The notes beneath the pieces are model-generated. The model worked only from the letters and a program-made list of their open reading frames with translations. It was not told the origin of the DNA and did not search any database. A stretch of DNA of 9,862 nt from an uncultured Porphyromonas sp. GTDB taxonomy: Bacteria; Bacteroidota; Bacteroidia; Bacteroidales; Porphyromonadaceae. Positions 1 to 6,589 of this stretch are shown here, in pieces. Position numbers and translations under genes: made by a program. Position 1 is the first letter of the stretch; each line of letters begins with the position of its first letter. Location: NCBI RefSeq assembly GCF_947254915.1, contig NZ_CAMYEZ010000087.1, forward strand, positions 1 through 9,862. Reading direction: 5' to 3'.

Positions 1-549
1 GCTCCGCTACTGGAGCGCTACTGGATCATGCAGAGCGGGCTTGCCTATCAGGGTCGCTCGAAGATGATGATCATCCCTAAGCTGGGCACATTCTTTATCT
101 ATGGCTTCCTCGTCGTCTCTCTACCTTTGGAGTACGGTACGGTGATAGATAGGAACTACTGTGGTCGCTGTCGGAGATGTATCGACCATTGTCCTGGAGG
201 AGCTTTGCAGGCTGACGGCACCTTCCGAGCGGATCGTTGTCTGAGCTACCTGACGATCGAGCATCGGGGCGCTTGGACGGAGGGCGTCGCTGAGCGGCTA
301 GGCAATAGACTCTTCGGCTGTGACGTCTGTCAGACTGTTTGTCCGCACAATGCACACTGTACACCGCACGACGAACCAGACTTTATGATCCGCCCCGCCA
401 TTGCCCAGCTGACTTATGACCAGTTGGCAAACTTTACCCCTGAACTCTACGAAACACTAACGATAGGCTCCTCAATGCGACGATGCGCCTACGAAGACTT
501 CCTCCGCAACGCCGAGGCGATCCTAACCAATCACACGACTACCCTATGA
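1..549 (+). CDS. queG: Epoxyqueuosine reductase QueG, C-terminal part (5' end outside window)
   Basis: QueG reduces epoxyqueuosine to queuosine in the wobble base of certain tRNAs, the last step of queuosine synthesis, using cobalamin and two 4Fe-4S clusters in the cytoplasm. The frame is open from base 1, so the gene starts upstream; 182 codons remain of a family usually 300-380 residues long. The fragment carries the ferredoxin-like cysteines: C-x2-C-x2-C-x3-C in YCGRCRRCIDHCP, then the CLSYLTIEHRG segment and GCDVCQTVCPHN, giving the second C...C-x2-C-x3-C set. The CxSYLTIE and FGCDVCQxVCP wording is distinctive for QueG rather than for general ferredoxins. The N-terminal cobalamin-binding part is not in view. 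The stop at 547-549 overlaps the start of the next gene (ATGA), so the two are probably co-translated. Confidence 0.93.
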   Translation, partial: APLLERYWIMQSGLAYQGRSKMMIIPKLGTFFIYGFLVVSLPLEYGTVIDRNYCGRCRRCIDHCPGGALQADGTFRADRCLSYLTIEHRGAWTEGVAERLGNRLFGCDVCQTVCPHNAHCTPHDEPDFMIRPAIAQLTYDQLANFTPELYETLTIGSSMRRCAYEDFLRNAEAILTNHTTTL

Positions 550-1502
550 CTAGACACTATAATATAGCAGACCTACGAGGACGCTTCATGCGCCGACTGA
601 AAGATTATGGTCTCCCCCTCTCCATACTGACCGGCATCGTGGGCTATCGCCCGCTCTCCACGCTGAGCCCCGCCATACCTTACATGCTGATGCTGATGCT
701 CTTCTTTAGCTTTCTCAAGCTTACGCCTAGAGATCTGCGCATACGCCCCGTTCACTTCCTCTTGCAGTTCATACAGATCGTACTAGCTGTGGGGGGCTAC
801 CTGCTGGTGCGCTACTCAGGCATCTCCGAGAGCACGCTCCTCGCTGAGGGACTGATGATCTGCTTCTTCTGTCCTGCAGCCTCCGCATCGCCCGTAGTCA
901 TCGGCTTCCTCGGGGGCAATGTTGCCCTCGGCACCACCTATGTCCTGCTGACCAGTGTGGGAGTCATCGCCTTGGCGCCACTCCTGCTTGGCTTCTTCGG
1001 CAGTGGTGCGATGGACTACGGAGCCACTTTTGTGCAAATCTTCTACCGTGTGCTACCAGTCATCACGCTACCCCTGCTCCTCGCCTGGGCCGTCCGCTAT
1101 GGGGCTAAACCCGTCTATCGTGTGCTCTCGAAGATCCCCTCGGCCAGCTTCTGGGTCTGGCTCCTTAGCCTCTCGCTCATCATGGCCAATACGGTATACT
1201 TCATCGCTGAGGAGCCACGAGAGATGATTCCGACGATGATACTCCTTGGTGTGATGGGGCTAATAGCCTGCATCGTTCAGTTTGTCCTCGGCAAGTGGCT
1301 CAGCAAGCGAATCCTCGGCGAGAGCATCACGCTCGGGCAGAGCTTGGGACAAAAGAACTCGACCATCGCCATCTGGCTGGCGCAGAGCTACCTCAACCCG
1401 CTCTCCTCCGTCGCTATGGCAGCCTACTCTATCTGGCAAAACCTTCTCAACGCTTACCAGATACACCAAGCGACGAAGCGCTCGGGCAAAAAGCAATCGT
1501 AA
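546..1502 (+). CDS. Bile acid:sodium symporter (BASS) family transporter
   Basis: A 318-residue, very hydrophobic protein with about eight to ten membrane segments. The motif CPAASASPVVIGFLGGNVAL followed by TTYVLLTSVGVIALAPLLL matches the conserved core of BASS/SBF-type transporters, which carry organic anions into or out of the cell with sodium. The substrate cannot be read from the sequence. I chose ATG 546 because it overlaps the queG stop as ATGA and gives a normal short cytoplasmic N terminus (MTRHYNIADLRGRF). The frame extends back to an ATG at 483, but that would overlap queG by 67 bases and add an arginine- and proline-rich tail. Another in-frame ATG is at 588. A link of this transporter to queuosine or its precursors would be speculation based only on adjacency. 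Confidence 0.85.
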   Translation: MTRHYNIADLRGRFMRRLKDYGLPLSILTGIVGYRPLSTLSPAIPYMLMLMLFFSFLKLTPRDLRIRPVHFLLQFIQIVLAVGGYLLVRYSGISESTLLAEGLMICFFCPAASASPVVIGFLGGNVALGTTYVLLTSVGVIALAPLLLGFFGSGAMDYGATFVQIFYRVLPVITLPLLLAWAVRYGAKPVYRVLSKIPSASFWVWLLSLSLIMANTVYFIAEEPREMIPTMILLGVMGLIACIVQFVLGKWLSKRILGESITLGQSLGQKNSTIAIWLAQSYLNPLSSVAMAAYSIWQNLLNAYQIHQATKRSGKKQS

Positions 1503-1600
1503 AGATGAGCGCTAGGGCGGACGCATTATAGCAGACGAAAGCATCTACATCTCTATGACAGAAAACGGGAAATTCATCCGTAGATATTCTAGATTATCCA

Positions 1601-1709
1601 GCGAGGAAACGAAAAATTCTTCGGAACTTTCATTTCATTCTTCCGAAGTTCCGTTTCATTCTTCCGAACTTTTATTTCGCCCCTCCGTGGAGAATTTTCG
1701 TTTTCTCGT
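1601..1709 (+). other. Long imperfect hairpin in repeat copy A
   Basis: The left arm 1601-1620 (GAGGAAACGAAAAATTC core at 1603-1619) pairs with 1691-1709 (GAATTTTCGTTTTCTC core at 1692-1707), with one bulged A and a couple of G-U wobbles. Inside, CTTCGGAA (1619-1626) can pair with TTCCGAAG (1641-1648), and CGGAACTT (1622-1629) with AAGTTCCG (1646-1653), so alternative folds exist. Copy B keeps the same outer arms around 6257-6273 and 6346-6361, less perfectly. Confidence 0.6.
1633..1674 (+). repeat. Two tandem 21-base units inside repeat copy A
   Basis: TTTCATTCTTCCGAA begins at 1633 and again at 1654, exactly 21 bases apart; the last six bases of each unit differ. In copy B the corresponding region has one clean unit (from about 6304) and one altered unit before it (CGAAATCTTTCTTCCGAA). 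The array may have arisen by local duplication inside the element. Confidence 0.7.
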
Positions 1710-1876
1710 GAGCTATTCGGAAATTCCTCGGAAGATATCGGACTTAGCGAAGATGTATGAGTATCGATAGCGCTATGAAGCCAGGCTCAAGCCACATTTC
1801 CTAGAGTTGTTGTCAAGCGTAGTTTGTGGAGTAGCAAGATATAATGCGTCAGTCCTGTCGGTATCGCTTATTTTGT

Positions 1877-1903
1877 TACCTTTGTCCTCAGAGTAACAAA
1901 GGT
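1877..1903 (+). promoter_or_regulatory. Candidate pepD promoter -7 box with overlapping inverted repeat
   Basis: TACCTTTG at 1877-1884 fits the Bacteroidetes -7 consensus TAnnTTTG. The -33 element is weak: no clear TTTG lies 19-21 bases upstream. ACCTTTGT (1878-1885) is repeated inverted as ACAAAGGT (1896-1903), which could be a regulator site or an early transcript hairpin. Transcription would begin near 1890, leaving an untranslated leader of about 90 bases before pepD. Confidence 0.45.
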
Positions 1904-1979
1904 GCCGTGTACCACGTTGCGACACAACAAAACGTGCCTCTCCATTGGAAGACGCATCAAACCATAAAGAGAATAAGCT

Positions 1980-3440
1980 ATGATGAACAAAGCTGACTAC
2001 CAAAAGCTCGCCCCCTCCACACTATGGGGCTATTTCTATGATCTCACACAGATACCCCGCCCCACAGGACACTGTCAGGCTGTGCGGGAGTATGTCGTTG
2101 CTGAGGGCAAGCGACTAGGACTAGAGACCCATGTAGATGAGGTGGGCAACGTATTGATCCGCAAGCCAGCCACACCAGGACTAGAGGATCGTCCCGTAGC
2201 TACACTGCAGGGACACCTAGACATGGTGCCGCAGAAGAACTCTGACAAGGTGCACAACTTCGAGACCGACCCTATCCAAACGATGCGAGAGGGCGACTGG
2301 ATCACGGCCGATGGCACGACACTCGGTGCGGACAACGGTATGGGCGTTGCATTCTCTCTAGCGATCCTCGCTGATGATACGCTCAAGCATAGTCCCCTCG
2401 AGGCGCTCTTTACCATTGATGAGGAGGTCGGTATGGACGGTGCTAATGGGCTTAAGCCAGGCTTTAGCAAGGGCGACATACTCCTTAATATAGACTCCGA
2501 GGTGGAGGGCGACCTCTTCGTCGGTTGTGCTGGAGGTGTTGATGTCAACGTCTCTCTAGAGTACCAAGACAACCACGAGCCTGACGCAGACGAGATAGGC
2601 GTGCGCCTTACGATCAAGGGACTCAAGGGCGGGCACAGCGGTGTGGACATACACCTCGGTCGTGCCAATGCCAACAAGCTCATGGCGCGTCTCCTCAAGG
2701 AGGCTGTCTCGCAGTGTGGCGCCCTAGTCGCTGAGATCGATGGCGGTAATATGCGCAATGCGATACCTCGTGAGGCGGTCGCTCTGCTCTCTATCAAGGA
2801 GGACGACACTGAGGCGCTTTGGGAGCTAGTATCCGACTACGAGGAACTATTCAACAAGGAATTCGCAGGAATTGAGAATCACATCACCGTCTCTCTAGAG
2901 CGCTGTGACCGTCCTAAGACGATCCTGCCCGACGAAATACAGGACGCGCTGATCCATGCACTGAATGCTTGTCAGAATGGTGTCATCTCAATGCTCTCTG
3001 AGTTCCCCGACACAGTAGAGGCTTCGTCGAACCTAGCTCAGGTACAGGCTGGCGAAGGCCATATCTCCGTCCGCTTCCTCGTTCGCTCCTCGAGTGACTC
3101 ACGCAAGATGTGGGTTGCCTCTAGCATCGAGAGTTGCTTCCTACTGATGGACGCTCGCGTTGAGTTTGACGCGTCCTATACCGGTTGGCAACCCAATGCC
3201 GAGTCTCACATTATGCAAGTAATGTGTCAGGCCGCCAAGGAAATCTACGGCAAGGAGCCCGCTGTCAAGGTAATGCACGCAGGTCTCGAGTGCGGGATCA
3301 TACAGGGTGTCATGCCCGATATGGATATGATCTCCTTCGGACCTGAGATCCAGCACCCACACTCACCCGATGAGCGTGTGAGCATCCCCTCTGTGGAGCG
3401 CAGCTATCGCATGCTCGTCCGTGCTTTGGAACTAATCTAA
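1980..3440 (+). CDS. pepD: Aminoacyl-histidine dipeptidase (PepD), M20 metallopeptidase
   Basis: A cytoplasmic zinc dipeptidase of the M20C type that splits Xaa-His and related dipeptides; in peptide-feeding anaerobes such enzymes release amino acids for fermentation. The 486-residue length is normal for the family. Visible catalytic features are GHLDMVPQ (H79, D81), the bridging aspartate in TLGADNGMG (D118), the catalytic glutamate pair in FTIDEEVGMDGA (E148/E149), the NIDSEVEGDLFVGCAGG segment, the lid-domain KGLKGGHSGVDIHLGRANA, and C-terminal PEIQHPHSPDERVSI with the last metal histidine. No signal peptide is seen. The start is 1980 or the adjacent ATG at 1983; the upstream AAAGAG is a weak purine-rich ribosome site, usual for this phylum. 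fabD starts 13 bases downstream, so the two are probably one transcript. Confidence 0.95.
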   Translation: MMNKADYQKLAPSTLWGYFYDLTQIPRPTGHCQAVREYVVAEGKRLGLETHVDEVGNVLIRKPATPGLEDRPVATLQGHLDMVPQKNSDKVHNFETDPIQTMREGDWITADGTTLGADNGMGVAFSLAILADDTLKHSPLEALFTIDEEVGMDGANGLKPGFSKGDILLNIDSEVEGDLFVGCAGGVDVNVSLEYQDNHEPDADEIGVRLTIKGLKGGHSGVDIHLGRANANKLMARLLKEAVSQCGALVAEIDGGNMRNAIPREAVALLSIKEDDTEALWELVSDYEELFNKEFAGIENHITVSLERCDRPKTILPDEIQDALIHALNACQNGVISMLSEFPDTVEASSNLAQVQAGEGHISVRFLVRSSSDSRKMWVASSIESCFLLMDARVEFDASYTGWQPNAESHIMQVMCQAAKEIYGKEPAVKVMHAGLECGIIQGVMPDMDMISFGPEIQHPHSPDERVSIPSVERSYRMLVRALELI

Positions 3441-3453
3441 TCGATAAGAACAT

Positions 3454-4344
3454 ATGAAAAAAGCTTTTGTATTCCCAGGTCAAGGCGCTCAGTTCGTCGG
3501 TATGGGTCAAGAGATCTATACGAAGAGCGAAGCCGTACGCAAGCTCTTTGCCGAGGCAAACGAAGTGCTAGGCTTTGACCTAACCAAGACCATGTTTGAG
3601 GGTACTGAAGAAGACCTCAAGCAGACGAAGGTAACGCAGCCCGCTGTCTTCCTCCACTCTGTGGCTATGACGGTGGCGCTCGGAGATGCCTTTGCACCAG
3701 ATATGGTTGCGGGTCACTCGCTGGGCGAGTTCTCGGCACTGGTTGCGAGTCGCGCCTTGCCTTTTGCCGATGCACTGCGACTTGTCTCGGAGCGTGCGCT
3801 GGCTATGCAGGCAGCTTGCGAGGCACACCCCTCGACGATGGCTGCGATCATCGGACTGCCTGACGAAAAGATTGAGGAGATCTGCCGTGGCATCTCTGAT
3901 CAGGTGGTGGTTCCTGCGAATTATAACTGCTCGGGTCAGGTAGTCATCTCTGGCACTATGGAGGGTATCGCTGAGGCTTGCGAGCAGCTCAAGGCTGCGG
4001 GGGCTAAGCGTGCGCTACCGCTCAAGGTGGGCGGAGCCTTTCACTCACCGCTCATGCAGCCCGCCAAGGAGCGTCTGCAGCGTGCTATTGAGGCGACGAC
4101 CTTTGCCACACCTATCTGCCCGATCTATCAGAATGTAGACGCTCGTCCTCACACCGATGTGGAGGAGATCAAGGCCAATCTGATCGCTCAGCTCACGGCT
4201 CCCGTACGCTGGACGAAGAGTGTCGAGGCGATGGTCGCCGATGGCGCTACACACTTCGTAGAGCTAGGACCAGGCAAAGTCTTAGCAGGTCTTATCGGTC
4301 GTATCGCCAGCGGTGTGACCTGTGAGAGCTTGGCAACGATCTAA
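3454..4344 (+). CDS. fabD: Malonyl-CoA:ACP transacylase (FabD)
   Basis: Transfers malonyl groups from CoA to acyl carrier protein, supplying the extender unit for type II fatty acid synthesis in the cytoplasm. The protein is 296 residues, close to the usual 300-310. It shows FPGQGAQFVGMG at the N terminus, the nucleophile in GHSLGE (S89), the carboxylate-binding arginine in SERALAMQ (R114), and the catalytic histidine in GGAFHSPLM (H197), followed by PIYQNVDA and the C-terminal FVELGPGKVLAGL. All key residues are present. It follows pepD by 13 bases and is followed by a strong hairpin terminator, so it closes that transcription unit. No other fatty-acid gene is adjacent, unlike the fab clusters of many bacteria. 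Confidence 0.96.
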   Translation: MKKAFVFPGQGAQFVGMGQEIYTKSEAVRKLFAEANEVLGFDLTKTMFEGTEEDLKQTKVTQPAVFLHSVAMTVALGDAFAPDMVAGHSLGEFSALVASRALPFADALRLVSERALAMQAACEAHPSTMAAIIGLPDEKIEEICRGISDQVVVPANYNCSGQVVISGTMEGIAEACEQLKAAGAKRALPLKVGGAFHSPLMQPAKERLQRAIEATTFATPICPIYQNVDARPHTDVEEIKANLIAQLTAPVRWTKSVEAMVADGATHFVELGPGKVLAGLIGRIASGVTCESLATI

Positions 4345-4366
4345 TGAATCTTTGCAAGAACTAAGG

Positions 4367-4413
4367 AGAGGACAAGTTCGGCTAGTCATCTAGTTGAGCT
4401 TGTCCTCTAGTTT
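4367..4413 (+). terminator. Long hairpin terminator after fabD
   Basis: AGAGGACAAG (4367-4376) pairs with CTTGTCCTCT (4399-4408). The pairing continues inward with three G-U wobbles to a 4-base TCAT loop, about 19 base pairs in all. A short T-rich run (AGTTTATT) follows. It lies 22 bases after the fabD stop and 31 bases before cdd, so a separate promoter for cdd must overlap or follow it, or some read-through occurs. I see no clear TAnnTTTG box in that gap. Confidence 0.75.
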
Positions 4414-4439
4414 ATTCAGACATCTAAGTAGATAGTATT

Positions 4440-4919
4440 ATGAGCGATAAGGAGTTACTAATCCCCTACACACGGCTACCCCGCTCGGAGTGGCCTGAGG
4501 TTTACAGACGTCTTGAGGAGGCCGCCGTAGAGGCTACACGCCGATCGTATGCCCCGTACAGTCACTTTAACGTAGGGGCTGCAGCACTACTGGAGGATGG
4601 CGAGATCGTGCTGGGGTGCAATCAGGAGAACGCCTCCTTCTCGCCCACGCTCTGTGCCGAGCGAACGGCCCTCTACGCCATCGGAGCGCACCACCCAGGA
4701 GCTGTCGTGGAGCGGCTCATGATCGTCGCCGAGACAGAGGGCAAGCGTGTTGAGGCAATCTCCCCTTGTGGCGTATGCCGACAGGTGATGATGGAGACGG
4801 CCAAGCGACAGGGCAAGCCCTTTGAAGTCATCCTCTGCGGGTCTGACGAAGCTATCGTTATCAGCGACTGTCGACTCCTCTTGCCCTTTGCCTTTGACGG
4901 TTCAGATATTCCTTCGTAG
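4440..4919 (+). CDS. cdd: Cytidine deaminase
   Basis: Converts cytidine and deoxycytidine to uridine and deoxyuridine in pyrimidine salvage; a small zinc enzyme, usually a homotetramer, in the cytoplasm. The protein has 159 residues, slightly longer than the 130-140 typical of the short form because of extra N-terminal residues. Substrate-side residues are in SHFNVGAAALLEDG and GCNQENASFSPT. The zinc site and proton shuttle are C72-A73-E74 in TLCAERTAL, with the other two zinc ligands C110 and C113 in SPCGVCRQVMME. The start at 4440 is the only sensible ATG. The next gene begins 46 bases downstream and also belongs to nucleotide metabolism, so the two probably act in one salvage route. Confidence 0.94.
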   Translation: MSDKELLIPYTRLPRSEWPEVYRRLEEAAVEATRRSYAPYSHFNVGAAALLEDGEIVLGCNQENASFSPTLCAERTALYAIGAHHPGAVVERLMIVAETEGKRVEAISPCGVCRQVMMETAKRQGKPFEVILCGSDEAIVISDCRLLLPFAFDGSDIPS

Positions 4920-4965
4920 CGCTGGGCTCACCCACCATTTGTAGAGACCTATTTCCCATTAGTAT

Positions 4966-5604
4966 ATGGCTTATCGCATCATTACGATCAGTAGACAGTA
5001 TGGCTGTGGCGCTCGCACCATAGGGCGTCAGCTCTCGGAGCAGCTCGGCTTGACCTATTACGACAAGGAGCTCATCCGCATGATCGCCGAGGAGAGTGGC
5101 TACGCAGCCGACTATGTCGAGGAGCAGAGCGAGTACGCCTCGACGTCGGGACTGGACTTCATGCCGATGTCGCACGGAGCGCTCTTCTCCGTACCCATGA
5201 CGGGGCTCGTCGAGACACCCTCGGTGACCCGCTATCTCAACGACTTCATCCTCAAGATAGCCGAGGAAAAACCTTGCGTCATCATCGGGCGCAGTGCCGA
5301 CTACATCTTACGAGACCGAGACGACGTGCTCAACGTATTCCTCTATGCCGATGTCGAGGCGCGTGTCAAGACGCTCCTACAGCGAGGTGATGAGGCGACT
5401 GAAGACGAAGCGCGCAAGCGCATTGAGCAGTCCGACCGAGCCCGCCGCAAGAACTATAAGCAGATGACCAATAGGGAGTGGGGCGAGTCGACCAACTACC
5501 ACCTCTGCCTCAATACGGGAGCCTTTGGTGCGCCCTGTTGTACCGACATCATTGCGCACGCTTACCAGCTTCCCTGCGGTGGTGTAACCATTGGCAAAAA
5601 GTAA
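4966..5604 (+). CDS. Cytidylate kinase-like family protein
   Basis: A 212-residue P-loop-type protein of the cytidylate kinase-like family (Cytidylate_kin_2 type) common in Bacteroidetes. It begins MAYRIITISRQYGCGARTIG, then QLSEQLGLTYYDKELIRMIAEESG, a typical nucleotide kinase start: beta strand, glycine-rich loop, then the YDKELI segment. VIIGRSADYIL and VFLYADVEARVKTLLQR match the kinase core and lid region, and RRKNYKQMTNREWGESTNYHLCLNTG is the usual C-terminal signature. The glycine loop reads GCGART, with arginine where the classical Walker A motif has lysine, so CMP phosphorylation is likely by family but not certain. It lies between cdd and a small DUF695-like gene with a 6-base gap to the latter, implying one operon. 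This is not the classical Cmk. Confidence 0.85.
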   Translation: MAYRIITISRQYGCGARTIGRQLSEQLGLTYYDKELIRMIAEESGYAADYVEEQSEYASTSGLDFMPMSHGALFSVPMTGLVETPSVTRYLNDFILKIAEEKPCVIIGRSADYILRDRDDVLNVFLYADVEARVKTLLQRGDEATEDEARKRIEQSDRARRKNYKQMTNREWGESTNYHLCLNTGAFGAPCCTDIIAHAYQLPCGGVTIGKK

Positions 5605-5610
5605 CCCACT

Positions 5611-6036
5611 ATGCGACTGACGGACAATTGGTTCAACGGCTTGGCCGAGAGCGAAGCTGGCCAGACGGCTCACCTGCATGTGCGTGATGAGCTGGAGGAG
5701 TTTCGCACTACGGGCAAGTACCGCTTTGTGATCGAGATCGCTTATCCCTTTGACGGCGAAGGCATAGAGCCCTCAGATACGGACAGTGCGCAGATAGAGG
5801 CGGTGGACGAACTGCTACAGACCGCCATGGAGCGGGACAAGATGGCGATCCTAGCAGCCTCTATCCTAGAGCTAGGGCGCAAAGTGTGGCTCTATGTAAG
5901 CCGTACGTACGACCCCTTCTTCGATCGTCTCGAGGAGGTGCTGGCGGAGCTGCCCCTCTTGCCACTACAGTTTGAAGTAGTCCAAGACTCCGACTGGAGC
6001 TACTACCAGGAGCTACTGGACAAGCTACAGCCGTAG
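5611..6036 (+). CDS. Small DUF695-like protein of unknown function
   Basis: A 141-residue soluble acidic protein. It has a beta-rich start, KYRFVIEIAYPFDGEGIEPSDTD, a helix (QIEAVDELLQTAMERDKMAIL), then AASILELGRKVWLYVSRTYDPFFDRLEEVLAELPLLPLQFEVVQDSDWSYYQELLDKL. The order of an 'iei.yp.....gP' strand, a helix, a 'g.r.w.fYv' strand and a final 'D..WsyY..ll' motif resembles DUF695 proteins, whose function is unknown. No signal peptide, membrane segment or catalytic motif is evident. Only 6 bases separate it from the kinase-like gene, so it is co-expressed with it. Two hairpins downstream probably end the transcript. Confidence 0.75.
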   Translation: MRLTDNWFNGLAESEAGQTAHLHVRDELEEFRTTGKYRFVIEIAYPFDGEGIEPSDTDSAQIEAVDELLQTAMERDKMAILAASILELGRKVWLYVSRTYDPFFDRLEEVLAELPLLPLQFEVVQDSDWSYYQELLDKLQP

Positions 6037-6082
6037 CCTAACAAACCACCCATCATCGTCATCCGATAAACGGTTCCTCCGC

Positions 6083-6100
6083 TGGAACTGAAAAGTTCCA
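6083..6100 (+). repeat. GAAA-loop hairpin, unit 1 of a GGAAC/GTTCC array
   Basis: TGGAACT (6083-6089), loop GAAA (6090-6093), AGTTCCA (6094-6100): a perfect 7-base-pair stem capped by a GNRA tetraloop. It is followed at once by a second hairpin of the same design (6101-6126). Further GGAAC/GTTCC words occur at 6072-6077, 6125-6129 and 6137-6141, so the whole stretch 6072-6141 looks like a small decayed array. Confidence 0.65.
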
Positions 6101-6135
6101 CCCTTGGAACCGAAAGGTTCTAGGGGAACTATTTT
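6101..6135 (+). terminator. GAAA-loop hairpin followed by T-run, likely operon terminator
   Basis: CCCTTGGAACC (6101-6111) pairs with GGTTCTAGGGG (6116-6126) across a GAAA loop (6112-6115): 11 base pairs including two G-U wobbles. ATTTTT follows a few bases later. Placed 64 bases after the stop of the DUF695-like gene, it is a good candidate terminator for the cdd cluster, in tandem with the hairpin at 6083-6100. Confidence 0.6.
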
Positions 6136-6213
6136 TGGAACTCGTATCTACTAGTACGTCTACACTCTGGGTTGGCGCACTCTTCGAAGTGAGGTCCTCC
6201 ACGGCACTATCAA

Positions 6214-6513
6214 GGAAATCGCACGATTCCTCGGTAGAGCTTTTTGAATATCCAGTGAGGAACGGAAAAATTCTTCGGAACTTCGAAATCTTTCTTCCGA
6301 AGTTTCATTTCATTCTTCCGAACTTTTATTTCCCGGTTCCGTGAGGAATTTTCGTTTGCTCCATGGAGATTTGCGATTTCTTCGGTAGAAATTGAAATCA
6401 GCGGAGATGTAAGAGTAGCGACAGAGTGACTCTACACCGCTTTGTAGCGAGGATTTAGCCCTATAGTCCTCGAAGGTCATCAAAAAAGAGCAAAATATAA
6501 TGCGTCAGCCCTG
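6214..6513. repeat. Dispersed intergenic repeat, copy B
   Basis: Counterpart of 1568-1857. The core from about 6248 to 6355 aligns with few gaps: ATCCAG-GAGGAA, AAAAATTCTTCGGAAC, TTTCATTCTTCCGAAC and GAATTTTCGTTT. The tail 6490-6513 matches 22 of 24 bases and holds TATAATGCGTCAG. Between core and tail a hairpin CGAGGA (6448-6453)/TCCTCG (6467-6472) is unique to this copy. The left inverted end GACGCATTATA of copy A is not found here. This block fills the middle of the 684-base gap 6037-6720. The rest of that gap holds the hairpins at 6083-6126, an inverted repeat at 6599-6651 and a gene stub; 6514-6589 shows nothing I can name. Confidence 0.75.
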
Positions 6514-6589
6514 AGCAAAACGCCTTCTTGAACTCCAAATATTATTGATTTTTCAAGAGTGCCGTTTTACAAACAATGTCCTTCAATGA

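Larger units (their letters stand above)
1520..1850. mobile_element. Possible MITE-like element bounded by an 11-base inverted repeat
   Basis: GACGCATTATA at 1520-1530 is the exact reverse complement of TATAATGCGTC at 1840-1850. With seven flanking bases on each side, the match is about 15 of 18. The enclosed 331 bases hold no convincing gene and contain most of the dispersed repeat also found near 6214-6513. Short terminal inverted repeats around non-coding, foldable DNA in several copies fit a miniature inverted-repeat transposable element. Against this, the second copy keeps only the right-hand TATAATGCGTC end, and no clear target-site duplication is visible. The left end lies 18 bases after the transporter stop codon. 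Confidence 0.4.
1568..1857. repeat. Dispersed intergenic repeat, copy A
   Basis: This non-coding block is similar to 6214-6513. The best-matching core is 1595-1700, with shared strings such as AAAAATTCTTCGGAAC, TTTCATTCTTCCGAACTTTTA and GAATTTTCGTTT. The copies then diverge for about 60 bases and match again at 1834-1857, 22 of 24 identical, including ATATAATGCGTCAG. The spacing of core to tail is nearly the same in both copies (63 and 66 bases). Open frames crossing the two cores are in different reading phases, so the repeat is not a conserved protein. The 477-base gap 1503-1979 holds this repeat and the pepD promoter; I see no gene in it. Confidence 0.75.

Noticed and set aside
483..545. 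Upstream start for the BASS-family transporter
   Set aside because: It would overlap queG by 67 bases and add a tail encoded by queG sequence in another frame; ATG 546 in the ATGA overlap is more natural.
1633..1674. Possible CRISPR-like array
   Set aside because: Only two direct 21-base units with no spacers and no cas genes nearby.
1555..1770. 71-codon open frame on the + strand across repeat copy A
   Set aside because: The frame is S/F-rich because of the tandem repeat, and the homologous copy near 6214-6344 is read in a different phase, so no protein is conserved.
1767..1776. 10-base perfect palindrome ATAGCGCTAT
   Set aside because: Short palindromes of this size are expected by chance, and copy B does not keep it.
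2075..2809. 244-codon open frame on the minus strand
   Set aside because: It is the antisense shadow of pepD, which has a full set of catalytic motifs; the minus product is Ser/Pro/Arg-rich with no domain.
6135..6344. 69-codon open frame on the + strand across repeat copy B
   Set aside because: Same reason as copy A: the frame does not match the one in the other copy, and the product is low-complexity.
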